Of a stretch of 64,000 nt of DNA, positions 1 to 11,425 are shown in pieces. Origin of the DNA: Zymoseptoria tritici IPO323 (Eukaryota; Ascomycota; Dothideomycetes; Mycosphaerellales; Mycosphaerellaceae). The stretch is from assembly GCF_000219625.1 (NCBI RefSeq), contig NC_018218.1:5270001-5334000 (forward strand). Direction: 5' to 3'. Both the position numbers and the translations under genes were made by a program. The notes below the pieces were generated by a model, which searched no databases, was not told the DNA's origin, and saw only the letters and a program-made list of their open reading frames with translations. Numbering within the stretch: position 1 is the first letter of the stretch; every line of letters starts with the position of its first letter.

Positions 1-150
1 TAGGCGTGGTGGAGAAGGTTATGGTGGAAGATGCCTAGGGCCGAGAAGATGGTGACGGCTGGACCGACACATCTCAAGTTTGGAGTTGGTGGACGGATTT
101 TGATGATTTCGGTTTGGAGCAAAATACCCAAGTTTGCATCTTCTTTTGCT
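1..150 (-). CDS. possible partial exon of an unrecognised gene running off the left edge
   Basis: On the minus strand a frame stays open from about position 140 to the edge and encodes a hydrophobic segment containing RPPTPNLRCVGPAVTIFSAL. It is preceded by a plausible acceptor (TTCTCACGCAG) near position 145. The composition looks coding, but I do not recognise the family and neither end is visible. It lies just downstream of the HAD hydrolase on the same strand. I could not find a donor in the HAD gene that joins it in the right phase, so I treat it as a separate gene fragment. It could also be chance. Confidence 0.3.
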
Positions 151-196
151 GCGTGAGAACACAATCCTAACACTGAAGGCATTCTCATTGGACTCA

Positions 197-976
197 CTAC
201 GTAGCCTGACGTACTACGACCTCGAATGCCTGCTCAACAATCTCCGCCAGTTCTTTCAAACTCTGCACCCTCAAATGATAGCCATACTTCTCCTGCCTCT
301 CAACCGGATCCCCATCCATCAATCCCTTACGATCAACCCGGACGCTCCTCAGCCCCAGCTCTTTCGCCGGCCCATGATCATGCGTCAAACTCTGCGCAAG
401 ATGACAAATGTCATCCATCTCTAGTCCGAACTCCTGCTTCACATGATCGAACAGATATCGAAAGTTCCTCAGGTCGGGCTTATACGACCCAACATCCTCC
501 GCCATATACACCGCATCAAAGTCGCAGCCCTTTAGTGGCCCACCGATCACCTCCTTCCACGACTGGTGATCCACGTTCGTCAGCGGGATAAGACGATACC
601 TCTTCTTCAACGACTGCATCGCAGCAACCGAGTCCTCATACGCGGGATATTCTCCCATCTTCCCACCGTACTCCCTCGCAGCAGTCTCCACTTCCTCCTG
701 GGCCAGCTGGCCTTTCTCGACTACGCCTATGTCCTTCGCATAACGTCGAAAGCCTTCGGCTACCACATCTCGTTGGAGCATGGTGGGAGTCTCGCGCTGG
801 ATGATACTGTCGTGGGCTTTGATACCACGTATGAGATCTGCGTGGGAGCTGGGTAGGTAGGGAGCTAGAGAAGTTGCGCGGGCGGCGGCGGCGAGGCCGC
901 GTTCGTCGTCGAGGAGGGTGCCGAAGATGTCGAAGGTCACGACTTTGATGCTTGTCCAGGGGATTGAGGTGGCCAT
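197..976 (-). CDS. HAD-superfamily hydrolase, haloacid dehalogenase type II-like
   Basis: This is a single-exon protein of about 259 residues, the usual size for the family. The N-terminal motif VVTFDIFGTLLDD is HAD motif I (DxFGT), with the first Asp as nucleophile. PLTNVD in the middle fits motif II (T/S), and the Lys in SYKPD with the later acidic/His stretch (LAQSLTHDHGPA) fits motifs III/IV. The helical cap between motifs I and II matches 2-haloacid dehalogenase-like members. Fungal copies usually act on small carboxylates or phosphoesters in the cytosol; the substrate is not readable here. I chose the ATG at 976 (MATSIPW) over the one at 1000 because the HAD fold begins just after it. 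Family assignment is firm, chemistry is not. Confidence 0.85.
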   Translation of the reverse strand: MATSIPWTSIKVVTFDIFGTLLDDERGLAAAARATSLAPYLPSSHADLIRGIKAHDSIIQRETPTMLQRDVVAEGFRRYAKDIGVVEKGQLAQEEVETAAREYGGKMGEYPAYEDSVAAMQSLKKRYRLIPLTNVDHQSWKEVIGGPLKGCDFDAVYMAEDVGSYKPDLRNFRYLFDHVKQEFGLEMDDICHLAQSLTHDHGPAKELGLRSVRVDRKGLMDGDPVERQEKYGYHLRVQSLKELAEIVEQAFEVVVRQAT

Positions 977-2461
977 TCTGGAGGCGGTTGGTCTGATCAC
1001 AGAGCTGGTTTGTCAATGTCTTGCTTCGGTTGAGTGGTTCATTGTGAATGGTCTTCTTATATGTCTCCCTCATCAACGACCGTTCGCAAATATGACGACG
1101 TGTACGCCTTGAATACGCCTTGTCATTACCGTATTAGGCACGAAAGTTCGTAGCTCGCGTGCGGAAGGTATCCTGAGAGCTTATATCGACGCCCTTCTGC
1201 ATGTACGTACTTGTACAAAGAAGATATAGCCGGAAACAGCTGGATTGGCCGGACTCCGGTTAACTCGGCCGATGGCGTACTAATCCTGAGTTTGGGCTAC
1301 TACGCGGATTTAGCGATTTAGACATACAACCCGTAAGGACTCTTACATACATATTCCGCACCCTATAGGACTCGGAATAGATTGCAAAGCTAGAGTAGAG
1401 CGACTGCCGGTAGTAGCCTCCCTAAAGTAGGCTTCCTAGGTCGCTCCGCCCTTCGGAAAAGTAATAATTACACCTATTGTTTATCGCCTTGTTTCGCCTC
1501 GCAACGTAGATTTTTAGCTAGTATAGATTATACGGTATCGTGCTAGAAACACCCGCTATTTAGATCGCGACGGTAACGATATCTATGCAATCTAGGGTTT
1601 GTCTAAGATATATAGACCTCTTTAAAAAGAATATAGGGTAATAAGAAGTACAACTTCGGTCGACGAAACTACTCTATAGGTGCTACTAACCCCGTTGTCT
1701 TTGTACAGAATCTTAAAATCCTCGTAGTGGCCCAAACTTACGTTTAGTACACCATCGGCCGAGCTGTCACCTGAGGTCTCCACTTTTCCTCCACCCTCAG
1801 ACCACTACTTCACGTCTTCTTTGCAGCGACATCATCACATCTTGTTATATCCTCTTGCACCCAAGACACCGCCAGATCATCGCTGAAGATCTTCAACGTA
1901 AACTGCCGGGCGAGCAACCCTCTAGCATAAGCCGGCGTCCAGGATGCTCAGATCGACTGACTCAAATCCTCGTCGCTACAGCTTCTAAGGGGCGTGGACG
2001 GCGCACACTCCGAACTCGGGCCTGCCGTGTTCAGACGCTAACGAGGTTGATATATCAGTCCATCGAGCATGACACGACTTGCACCGCGGGGTAGACCTAG
2101 TGTGTCCCAGCGGGACATCGTCTGATCTTTCGCACGATCTCATCCACAATCTGCCATCCCAGTGCTCGGAACATTGGAAACTTTAATATAAGCACGGCGC
2201 CTGTGCGGCCGTGCCTGCATCTCGCGTAGGCAGCATGCTTGAATCACGCCAGGATGTTCCCAAAATTGAAGGCATTGGCTCCATCTGGATTGGTCCCTGA
2301 AGTGTGGCCTTTGTCATCAGCAGGGCATGATCCGACGATAGACTTTACACTGTCGAGATGAGTGTATCGACTCCATTCGACTTCGCGGCGTTTTCAGATC
2401 TCTCCACCACTCATGGACCTCAATCTTCCTGCTCGCCATCGCTCTGTCCAGCAATGCCGCC
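977..2461. other. long intergenic gap
   Basis: About 1.5 kb without a supported gene. The first 200 bases should hold the promoter of the HAD gene. The middle is the RIP-like stretch listed separately. The part from about 1760 to 2460 has ordinary composition and only short, non-conserved open frames. Confidence 0.5.
1240..1745. repeat. A+T-rich, RIP-like degenerate sequence
   Basis: This stretch is visibly rich in TpA (runs such as CTAG, TATA, CTACTA) and comparatively poor in CpA, and has no long open frame. That is the signature left when repeat-induced point mutation turns CpA into TpA on both strands. CpG is still frequent, so it is not simply A+T-rich spacer. No terminal repeats, transposase or reverse transcriptase remnant could be read, so the original element is unknown. 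The flanks return to normal composition near 1240 and 1750. Confidence 0.5.
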
Positions 2462-5022
2462 ATGGCCCCGGACCCGTTCGACCATGAATCCATCGAGCTC
2501 CAAGCTCGACATGGCGACATCTTTGGCCAATATGACGATCGATTCGGCAGACGAAGTTCTCGCCGTGCCAGACATACCAATGCTGGGCCGGCTCCGTACG
2601 AAGATATACCAGAAGTCAAGGACATCGACTTCCGCAAGGCGCAGAAGTTCCGAGGGTGGAGTGTGCTTCCTCTGGCGTACCAGGCGACCGGTGTCGCACA
2701 TGGACAGATCTCCATATCGCTGCTTTACGTCTACTCATCGACGTTCTCGCACGATCCGTCTGCGGAAGATGTCAAAGGGGCGCTTTCATTGATCATCTGG
2801 AGTCTGATACTGGTCGTCACAATCAAGTATTCTCTGATTATACTATACGCCGATGATGAAGGTGAAGGTGCGGCATGCAGTGCTCAGTTCAAGCCGCCAG
2901 ATCAAGTTGAACAACAGGTTGACGCTCGACAGGTGGCACCTTTGCCGTTTTCTCGCTCCTATCACGGCATTGCAACATGGCCTGCCAAGGTACCCTCAGA
3001 AGTCGACCCGTCAAAGTGGAACGTCGTTCATCAGAAGATCTGAGGTCGATAAGTCTCTGCATCAGGAATTGGCTCGAGAAATCTCCGCTCACTCGCTTCA
3101 TCCTCAAGACGCTCGCTGTCTTCGGAGTGAGCTTGGTCATTGCTGACGGGGTTCTGACACCAGCGCAGTCTGTGCTGGGAGCTGTTGAGGTGGGCATTTG
3201 CAGCGGCCGCTGGCATATTGCAAAGTGTGCTAATATCTCGGTACAGGGTATCGCAGTCGCGGAACCAGGCTTGACAAGCTCAACGATCATTGGTGCCTCC
3301 TGCGTCATTCTTGTTTTCCTGTTTTCCATTCAAAGTCTCGGGATCGACCGTATTTCTTGCACCTTTGCTCCCGTCATCGTACTCTGGCTCTTGTTCAATG
3401 CATCATATGGCATATACAACCTGGCCATGCACGATCGAAGCGTGCTCGCTGCGTTTTCACCTCACCATGCAATTGCCTGGTTCCAGCGCAACGACAATGC
3501 CGGTTTCGATCGACTCGGTGGAATCTTGCTGGCCTTTTCCGGAGTTGAGTGCCTCTTCGCCGTCATGGGAGCTTTCACTCGTCTGGCCGTGCAGCTTTCT
3601 TGGCTGTGCTTCGTCTTCCCTTGCTTGCTGTTGGCATATGTTGGTCAGGCAGCCTACCTCCTGGATGAGCCAAAAGAATGGAACAATTCCTTCTTCCGTA
3701 CCGTACCACCTGTGAGTCATTTGACCCAAGGTCGCTTATACTCTGGCTATCTCTTGGGCGAAGCAGCTAACACATATAGCAGGGAATGTTATACCCATCA
3801 CTCGTCATATCTATACTTGCCGCGATTGTCGCTTCTCAAGGAACAATCACAGCCTGCTTCCAACTCCTTGCGCAAATCATGAACGCTGGATACTTTCCTC
3901 ATTTGGACCTCAAATACACATCAAACAAATACTACGGCCAGGTCTACATCCCAAAAGCAAACTGGATCCTCATGATAGGCTGTATCATCGTGACAGTCGT
4001 GTATGGTAATGTGCGACACCCTTCTTCAGAGCTTGCGCATCTCCGGACGCCGCCTGACCAGTCTACAGACTCAAGAACTCGGCCACGCCTACGGCACATG
4101 TGTCATTCTCGTCACATTCATCACCACGGTTCTCGTCGTATTGGTGGCGATCGTGGTCTGGCAATTCCATCCCGCTCTGGTCTTCGCGGTATGGCTTCCG
4201 TTCTTGGCTTTGGGCGGTCTATTCCTCGGGGCAGCCTTGACCAAAGTGCCAGACGGAGCCTGGTTCACCCTCATACTCGCCGGTGTTCTCGTCGTTTTCT
4301 TCACTCTCTGGCGGTTTGGTAAAGAGAAGCAATGGGAGTGCGAGAGCAAAGACCAGGTTGATCTCCGAGATGTCGTTGAGACAGGCAGATATACCACGCA
4401 CCAATTCCTGGCTACGAAATACGGCGGATACGAATTGACGCCGATGGACGGCTTTGGAATCTTCTTCGACAAGTTCGGCGGCACCACCACTCCCAGAGTG
4501 TACATCCAATGGCTACTCAAATTTCGCGCACAGCTCGACGTGGTGGTTCTGATGCATATCCGCTCATTGAGTATACCCCACGTCGGTTCCGACGAGCAAT
4601 TCGAAGTCAACAGGACTAGCATCAAGAACGTCTACCGCGTCACCCTGCGGCATGGCTACAACGACCACGTTGTCACAGCCGACCTCGCACGAATGGTGTA
4701 CGAAGAAGTCCGACGGACGATGCTCCAAGGCATGACACGGCGAGTCTTCTCGTCCGCACCCGCCCCTGAGACTCATCCCGGCACAGATATCAGCGACTTG
4801 AGCATATCATCCTGGCTGCGTCAGATCGATGTCGCGTATGCGAGCCAGTCGCTTTACGTCGTGGGCAAACAGCAGATGCGAATCGACCCGCAGTATTGTG
4901 TGGTGAAACGATTGGCGCTGCAGGTGTTTCTGTGGATTCGACAGCATTCGCGGAGTAAAATCGAGAAGTTGGCGGTTCCGGTGCAGGACCTGGTGGAGAT
5001 CGGGTGGATCGGGAAGATTTGA
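2462..5022 (+). pseudogene. HAK/KUP-type potassium transporter, degenerate and frameshifted
   Basis: The encoded segments match fungal high-affinity K+ uptake permeases in order: an N-terminal block with LLYVYSSTFS and ADDEGEG, the block SLVIADGVLTPAQSVLGA, then CTFAP, QLSWLCF and LGHAYGTCVILVTF, and a long cytosolic C-terminus. Introns at about 3190-3246, 3712-3782 and 4001-4061 join frames well. Between about 2868 and 3050 the frame cannot be joined: the region after DEGEG continues in a second frame and the LEKS..IADG block is in a third, with no usable intron. The family's pore motif (GDxGTSPLYV) is also altered here to GQISISLLYV, and EALFADLG-like residues read ECLFAVMG. I conclude it is a decaying paralog. 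Sequencing error could explain the frame break but not the missense changes. Confidence 0.75.
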
Positions 5023-5341
5023 TGCGTTGCTGCACGATACCTGTAAGGTTCATCGCGGGGAGGATGGATGGTGATCTTGCCTTCCCAGGAGGTTTCACTT
5101 CATGAAGTATCCGATTTACGACCAGACGCAGATATCTGGAGACAAATATCAATTTTTGATCAGAACTCACACGATGTCTTCTCCTTGCGACGGTCACCTA
5201 CACATCGGTCGTCATAAGCTGACGATATTTCAGGGACAAAGGAAGAGCTCGAGAAGGAGTTAAGCGATTGCGATAACAATAACATCATGAACTGCCCGTC
5301 CGCCAGCCGAGCAACGCACACACCACTCAGAATGAATCGTC
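5023..5341. other. intergenic gap between convergent genes
   Basis: 319 bases between the ends of the transporter relic (plus) and the chitinase (minus). It should contain both 3' untranslated regions. I see no other structure. Confidence 0.4.
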
Positions 5342-7556
5342 TTACATACTCATCGACATCGTCCCCAACCCTCCAGCCGAGTATGTTGGCGCACAAACAT
5401 TATTCGCAACACTAACCGTCACAACCCTCACAGACGGCGTCGCCGACGCCGACGGCGCAGCCACCGCACGATCCGGATAAGTCGCATTCAAGTCCATCGC
5501 CCAGTCGACAATACCACCAAAGTTCAGCGCCCGCACCCACTCCGTGCGGTTGTTGTACGTTCGATCGTCGGTCCAAGAAACCCACTCCACATCGTTGTAG
5601 ACGAGCACATTACCCATGTCGGGCGAGTAGTATTCCTGAACGTTATAGTACGTGGAAGGCGTCTCGCCGATTTGTCGACCTTCGAGCGCGCCCGCACGAG
5701 TTCCGTTGGCGATGATCTGTCGGATCTCGTAGTTGGAGATGTAACCCGACGTACCGGTGTATACACCCTTCGCGGCGCCGGACTCAGGACCGGTGTACTT
5801 GCACTGTGAAGTGTAGCAACCCGGTGTAGTCATGCGGAAACTGCGACCGTACAACGCTTGGCCGAAGATGACTTTGTTGGACGGCACACCGGCTTTGGTG
5901 ATCATAGACAAGGCCTGTTCGGTTTCAGTCTGGTTGACGTGCGAGCGGAGACAGTCGCCGGTGGGGCAGCCGGGTTGGGAGTAGTTGTTGCCGTAGTCCC
6001 ATTGGCCGTGGAGGTCGTAAGTCATGGCGACCATGTAGTCGAGGACGGGTGCCATTTCTTCGATGGGGAAGCCTTTGAGGTACCAGTATGAAGCGGGGAT
6101 GGCGATGGAGACGGTGTAGGGGGCTGGGAGGAGTTGGCGGACGATTTTGAGGAATTCGAGGTAGTCTCTGCCATTCTCCGGGCTAGCTGGTGGGATGCCG
6201 GGGATGTCTGGTGCACCTGGGTATCTGTCGAGGAGGTCAGTTGGAGGTGGAGCGATTGGGTTGAGGAATGACTTACTCCCAATCAAAGTCCACACCATCG
6301 AGCTTGTTATCAATCACAAACCGAGCGACGTTCTGCGCGAACTTCTGTCGATCGGCAGTAGTGACACCATCACGGAAGACATTGTACGTGAAATTCTCCG
6401 TCGAGAAAGCCCATCCACCAAACGTCACAATCTTCTTGAATCCCGTCGTGTTGAGGAACTCGTTCCAATTGTCCTCGTACGGCGCCGCAGAAATCTCATA
6501 CCCTTCGATGATGTTCATGAAAGCGTAATGGACCATGGTGTACTGGTAGCTTCCGTTGGAGTTGATGTCCCGGGGCCACATGTGTAAACCTGGACGTTCC
6601 TGGTTCCATGTCTCGAAGTATCCAATCTTCTCGAATACAGCCGGTGGTTCGGGCGAGGAGATGATTTCCATGCCACAGTTGGAGATGCAGCCGTTCTTGC
6701 CGGGCGGTGCAGAACCCGGAGCACCGGTGTATGCTCGCTCTGGGATGCAGAAGTCGCCGGTGATTCCGCATTGGGCCCATTTGTTGCAGCATGCTTTCTG
6801 TGGGAGGTCAGTATACTTCGGAGGGTGGAGGATCGAGTGCACTTACATTTGGGCAAGGATTCAAGTCGGCCCATCCGGTGATATTGGTTGTCGCAGCGGT
6901 GCCTTCGATTTGCGGTCCGCACTGTGCGTTGTCGACAGGTGCTGGGAATGGTGGTGTTCCCTCGCTAAGGCAGATCTTTTGTCCAGGTAGGAGGAAGTAG
7001 CAGCCTCCAAACCCCCAAGTCTTGTTTGCATTGACCCGCTCAATGGCTTCAACGGTGGTGTTGTAGAGGATCTGCAATTACAACGATCAGCTCTTGGCCA
7101 GACACGATAGACAACATTTCACTCCAAACTCACCCCGACATCCGTGCAAGTATCATTCGCCTTGACCGTCCACTCAATACAAGTCCCATCCGGATTCGGC
7201 TTCGGCGTGAAATCAGGATAATTTCCCGCTCCACAGCAGACAACTTGATTGACGTCCAAAGCGCCGCAGAAGGTAGCGTTATAATCCGGAGAGTTCCCAG
7301 CGCCGTTGTAGCTCTGGAAGTCACTGATGGTGAGGTTGCCGCACTTGTCTGCCAATGAGATGCAGGTGTCTCCCGCGACGACGGAGAGGTATGGGCATTC
7401 GCCGAGTTCTCCGACGCTGCCACTGAGCTGGCGAGCCACGAGTGGTGTGTCCTTGTGCTTCATGTGGTTGTCGAACCAGGTACCCATCACAGTCTGGGAA
7501 AGGGTGAAGAGTATGAGGAGGATTGTGCACGTCCGGGTGCCTCTGATGGACGCCAT
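5342..7556 (-). CDS. secreted GH18 chitinase with LysM and hevein-type chitin-binding domains
   Basis: Four exons encode about 683 residues; introns are 6225-6276, 6798-6846 and 7072-7133. The N-terminus has a signal peptide (ILLILFTLSQTVMG). Next come two LysM-like segments (around CPYLSVVAGDTCISLADKC and CIEWTVKANDTC...NKTWGF), then a short Cys-rich chitin-binding type 1 domain (KACCNKWAQCGITGDFC), then the GH18 barrel. The catalytic motif DGVDFDWE (DxxDxDxE) is intact, with Glu as the acid/base. YGRSF and the Trp near the end of the barrel are typical of the family. The order LysM, hevein, GH18 matches subgroup C fungal chitinases, but this one stops soon after the barrel and lacks their long C-terminal region. 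Its expected role is cell-wall or exogenous chitin degradation outside the cell. Confidence 0.93.
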
Positions 7557-7935
7557 TGTTAGTGCTGTGCCGTTCTGTCGGCAGAAATGAATGGATAGAG
7601 TGAGTTGTCGCTCCGAAAGCCAACCGTGGAGAGAAAGGGTCGTGGTCTCATGGTGTTGGAGATTGAACGCATTCCAGCGTTGGAATTGCATTCCATCAAA
7701 ACATCGACCCGCAAAGACATATCTTGGCGATATCTATCCAAGACGCAGAATCCTATTCACAACCATTGCGGGATCCATTCTTTACGTTGTTGGGTTCGAC
7801 AGATTGCGAATTGGATCGCGGCTTGTACTCATTCTGGTCAAAGGAAGGTTCGAGTCAAAGACCTATAGGGAGAGTAGCAGTGAATTCCAGACTCTTGCAT
7901 AATGCCAATGAAGAAACGATCTCTTCTCACGCATC
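7557..7935. promoter_or_regulatory. chitinase upstream region
   Basis: 379 bases between the chitinase start and the stop of the next minus-strand gene. It must hold the chitinase promoter and the P450 3' end. No specific site was recognised. Confidence 0.4.
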
Positions 7936-9776
7936 TCAAGGCTTCCAATCAACCTTCTTCACCCGAACAGGCATGCCCTCTCTCGGCTTCGCCGCTCCAA
8001 CAAGAACTGTGCACAAGTGTTAGCCAGACATCTGATCGCCCTCAACGATCGCACCACATCAAACTCACCTTGATACATCTCCTCTCCCTCAACATCCTGC
8101 TTTCCTTTCCTAAAGCTCGGATCCTTCGCAAAGTCACTCCCATCTCTTCCCACCTCCGCCAATCCCTCTTCATCCAGCGCCGTAGAGAATTCCATCACTC
8201 TCGCCACCAACGCCAACACAACCTTCATCTCCATGATGGCAAAATTCTGTCCGATACAATTCTTCGGACCCAGTTCAAAGGCCCTGTACGCACCCTTTGG
8301 AATCTTGCCGCTGTTCTCGGGCATGAAGCGATCCGGGTTGAAGTCGTTGGCGTCGGGACCCCAAATGTCTTCGCTGCGTCCCATGCCGTACTGATCGATC
8401 ATGATCATGTAGCCGTCGGTGGGGAACTTTTCACCCGTCTCGCGGTCGGTGAGGTGCAATGATGGAGAGCCTGATCGCACTGTGCCGCCGATGGGGTAGA
8501 GGCGGAGGGTTTCCTTGATGACGCAGTGGGTGTATTCGAGCTGGTTGAGGAGGTGAGGAGAAGATTTCAGAGTGGACGCTGTGGTAGATGAGGAGCCCAG
8601 AATGATTTCGTGTTCTTCGCGGAGACGTTGCAGGCAAGTGGGATTCTTGGAAAGGACGTAGAAGAGGTAGCAGATAGTGGCGGCTGTGGTGTCATGGCCG
8701 GCGAAGACGAAGGTGCGGAGTTGAGTGATGATGCCTGTTCGCAGTGTCGGGTTGAGCTTCTCCGGTCGAGCTTCGACGATGCTGCTCTCGCCAGCGAAGC
8801 AGCTGTCGAGCGCGAGGTCGAGAGTCGTCCGGCCCGAGTCGTCCTTGATCTCCCGCTGCAGACGTCTCTTTGCGTAGGCATCATCCAGAACTTTGCCGAA
8901 GTAGTCGCTCATGATGCGATTGTTGCACCACTTCTGATATATGACCAACGGCGACCAGCCGGTGAGTATTCCGAATGGGCCATTTTCGAGGAGTTGCAAT
9001 TGTTGGGTCAAAGCACGGAAAAAGGCATGGTCACCGCGTTGCATGTTGAACTGGATGTTCAACACCGACCTCCCGATCGCATCAACAGTCAACCTCGAAG
9101 TCCGCTCAAACAAACGGAACACATCCCTTCGCTCGGCATGCTCGCTCAATCGCTCGATGAAGATGTTGACATCGTCCACGAATCCCGGGACTTGCGACAT
9201 GACGTGTTTGTTACTGAAGCCCGGCGCGAACATAGTGCGCCACATCTTCCATTGAGGGCCGTCCATCGTGACCATGTCGTCCGGACCCACGACGGCTTCC
9301 ATGATGTCCTTGGGAATGGGATGCTTCAGCGCTTGATGCTCCACCACGACTTGCTGGGCCATGTCTGGATCCTGCACGACGAGGATGCTGTAGGTGATGG
9401 GCCAGAGATCGAGGTACATGTATCGAGGGAGGTTGAACATTTTCCGGACTTGAATGAGGACCGCTGGGAAGGGCAATCAGTGTGGGAGTTTGGCGAGGCC
9501 GAATAAATGCTTGTTCCACTGCGCTCACCATGTGGATGTGCCCTCGCTGGGTTTGCATCGTTAATCTTGCCCATTGTGCCCAAGTCTCCGAAGAGCCATG
9601 AGTGCGGTGGTCCTGGCTGTGAGCCTGATCAGTCACAATGATTGTACATCCACCACTGCCGTACTCACCAAGCCTTGCCGCCTCGCCCGGAGCTTGTACC
9701 CATTGACCAGCCCGCGAGCGACATATGCAATACCGATTGCGACCGCAGCCAGCAGTACAGTCCGTAGCTCGAACAT
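7936..9776 (-). CDS. cytochrome P450 monooxygenase
   Basis: Four exons encode about 553 residues; introns are 8007-8068, 9464-9528 and 9617-9668. The protein starts with a membrane anchor (TVLLAAVAIGIAYVARGLV) and a proline-rich hinge (PGPPHSWLFGD). The I-helix motif AGHDTT, the K-helix ETLR and the heme-binding motif FELGPKNCIGQ (Cys near residue 468) are all present, so it should be active. The last exon supplies the normal end (AAKPREGMPVRVK), which shows the 3' intron is real. It resembles the fungal P450s often used in secondary metabolism or xenobiotic oxidation, anchored in the endoplasmic reticulum. The neighbours do not reveal its substrate. Confidence 0.93.
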
Positions 9777-10393
9777 AGCTCCAAAAGAGGGTGTGAATGT
9801 CCTGAGTCAAAGAAAGTCTGGAGGTAAAGACAGCGCCAGCATCAATCAGATCCAAACAAAAGAACGAGTCTGTAGGTAAAGACAGCAACAACGTCGATCA
9901 GACACAAACGTCCAAAACAAATCTCAACGAATGTCATGTCCCGTCCAACCATCCAGACCTCCACCACGATATATGTATCTCTAGACGAGGATGAGAAAGT
10001 ACCTGCAGGTACGCCCCTTTGATGCTCCGTCCTTGTAATCTCGGAAAATCTCGTATAAATTTAAGCTCACTCGGATAACTCGTACAGCTGTCTGACCGGA
10101 GTTTAAACGACGCTGCTCGAGACTTCCCCTTCCCTGAAACGGCAAGACAACGAGCACTAGTTGACGGGTGCCAACCTTACGGAACACATGGCGAAGGTTC
10201 TGTTTGTTCCTGCATGAAGATGGAGGCATGTTTGTGAAATGAGATTGCATGTTCAGGATGAGTCGCACCAATGGCTATGATGGCCTAGCATTGTACGCTT
10301 GCTCGTGCTGCTGTTCTCTGAATGCACAAAGTCGCTTGCAGTAGCTCGGGAGTGCGTTGCTTCCGCCGAGCCGAGAACAGCACGTCTGAGACC
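9777..10393. promoter_or_regulatory. P450 upstream region
   Basis: 617 bases between the P450 start and the stop of the next minus-strand gene. No open frame with coding character and no clear element was seen. Confidence 0.4.
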
Positions 10394-11425
10394 TCAACGC
10401 TCCCGAACCTCACTCCCCCTCGGCGGATAGAACTCCCCTCCAAACTCCAGACTTCCACCCTCAAACACCTCCTCCCTCACCCTCGCCCACTCACCTCCAC
10501 CAAAAGGTCCCAACCAACCTCTCTCCCAAATCCTCACCCGTATCGTCGCGGCAAAACTCTGGCCCAAATAGTTCTCCCGATGGCCTTCCGGAAATGGACT
10601 ACTCAGACTGAAGAACGTCCCTTTCGGGGCTGTGGCTTGCACTTCCAATTTATACCGCCAACTGGACACTGTGAGGTCGAATTTCTTCTCGTCCCAGGAC
10701 TGGATGTATGAGAGGAAGGGTGACCAGCCGAAAATGCGTAGTGCAAACGGCGGGATGAAGGAAAGATTCAAGGTGGGTGACCGATATCCGAGGAGGAAAG
10801 CTTCCATTCCTAGAATTTGGCCGCCAGCGAGACAGATGCTCGTCTGATCTGATGAGCGGCCTTGGACCCAGATATGTGCGGAAGGGAAGGATTTCGCCCA
10901 GTTCTTCTCGTCGTGAACAAGAGCTGTGCCTTTCTTGTCTTCCTCCGGCAGCACGTCAGACGGGATGGAGAGCTCAAATTCGGCGGTTGAAGCGAGAGAG
11001 TGGACGTGCCAATGCAGCGGCAAAGGCAGGTAGACGAGCCATGACTCTGGTGTGCTGTTCGCTTGACTGGGACACCACGGCGTGCGATTCGTAGCTGTCG
11101 CATGGAAAGAGAAGTCCGAGTGGTCGAGGTAGTATTGTGTGAACTTCTCAGTCCAGTGGATGACGCCGATGGAGGGAATGTCGATGCGGAAACCTTCGTC
11201 GCCGGGAAGAGGAGTGAAGGTCATGGAGTCGGGCCATACTTCGCGCTGGTAGACTTCTGATGAAGACGAGCCGGGTGGAACGTAAGTGAAGGAGAGCATG
11301 TGTGGTTTTGAGCGGGCATTGCGGACTTTGCAGGCTACGAGGGCGAGATGGCCGCCGGAGGGGAGGTCGAATTTGGAGTAGTAGCCTTCGAAGGCGGAGA
11401 AGGGGTGCGGACGGTGGTGGTCCAT
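10394..11425 (-). CDS. tocopherol-cyclase-like / lipocalin-type fungal protein
   Basis: A single exon encodes 343 residues without signal peptide or membrane segment. It opens with PFSAFEGYYSKFDLPSGG and continues with beta-rich repeats (PHMLSFTYVP, LPLHWHVHSL, HIWVQG..., ILGMEAFLLGYRSP). This pattern recalls the PF14249 tocopherol cyclase-like family, which has relatives in fungi that make no tocopherol. The fold would be a pair of lipocalin-like barrels binding a hydrophobic ligand. I infer the family from the layout of aromatic residues and His/Trp positions and could not align it. Function in fungi is unknown to me. It is divergent from GTP cyclohydrolase II across a 534-base gap. Confidence 0.55.
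   Translation of the reverse strand: MDHHRPHPFSAFEGYYSKFDLPSGGHLALVACKVRNARSKPHMLSFTYVPPGSSSSEVYQREVWPDSMTFTPLPGDEGFRIDIPSIGVIHWTEKFTQYYLDHSDFSFHATATNRTPWCPSQANSTPESWLVYLPLPLHWHVHSLASTAEFELSIPSDVLPEEDKKGTALVHDEKNWAKSFPSAHIWVQGRSSDQTSICLAGGQILGMEAFLLGYRSPTLNLSFIPPFALRIFGWSPFLSYIQSWDEKKFDLTVSSWRYKLEVQATAPKGTFFSLSSPFPEGHRENYLGQSFAATIRVRIWERGWLGPFGGGEWARVREEVFEGGSLEFGGEFYPPRGSEVRER

Noticed and set aside
8610..9506. 298-codon plus-strand frame opposite the P450
   Set aside because: Shadow of the P450 coding strand; the P450 motifs prove the minus strand is the gene.
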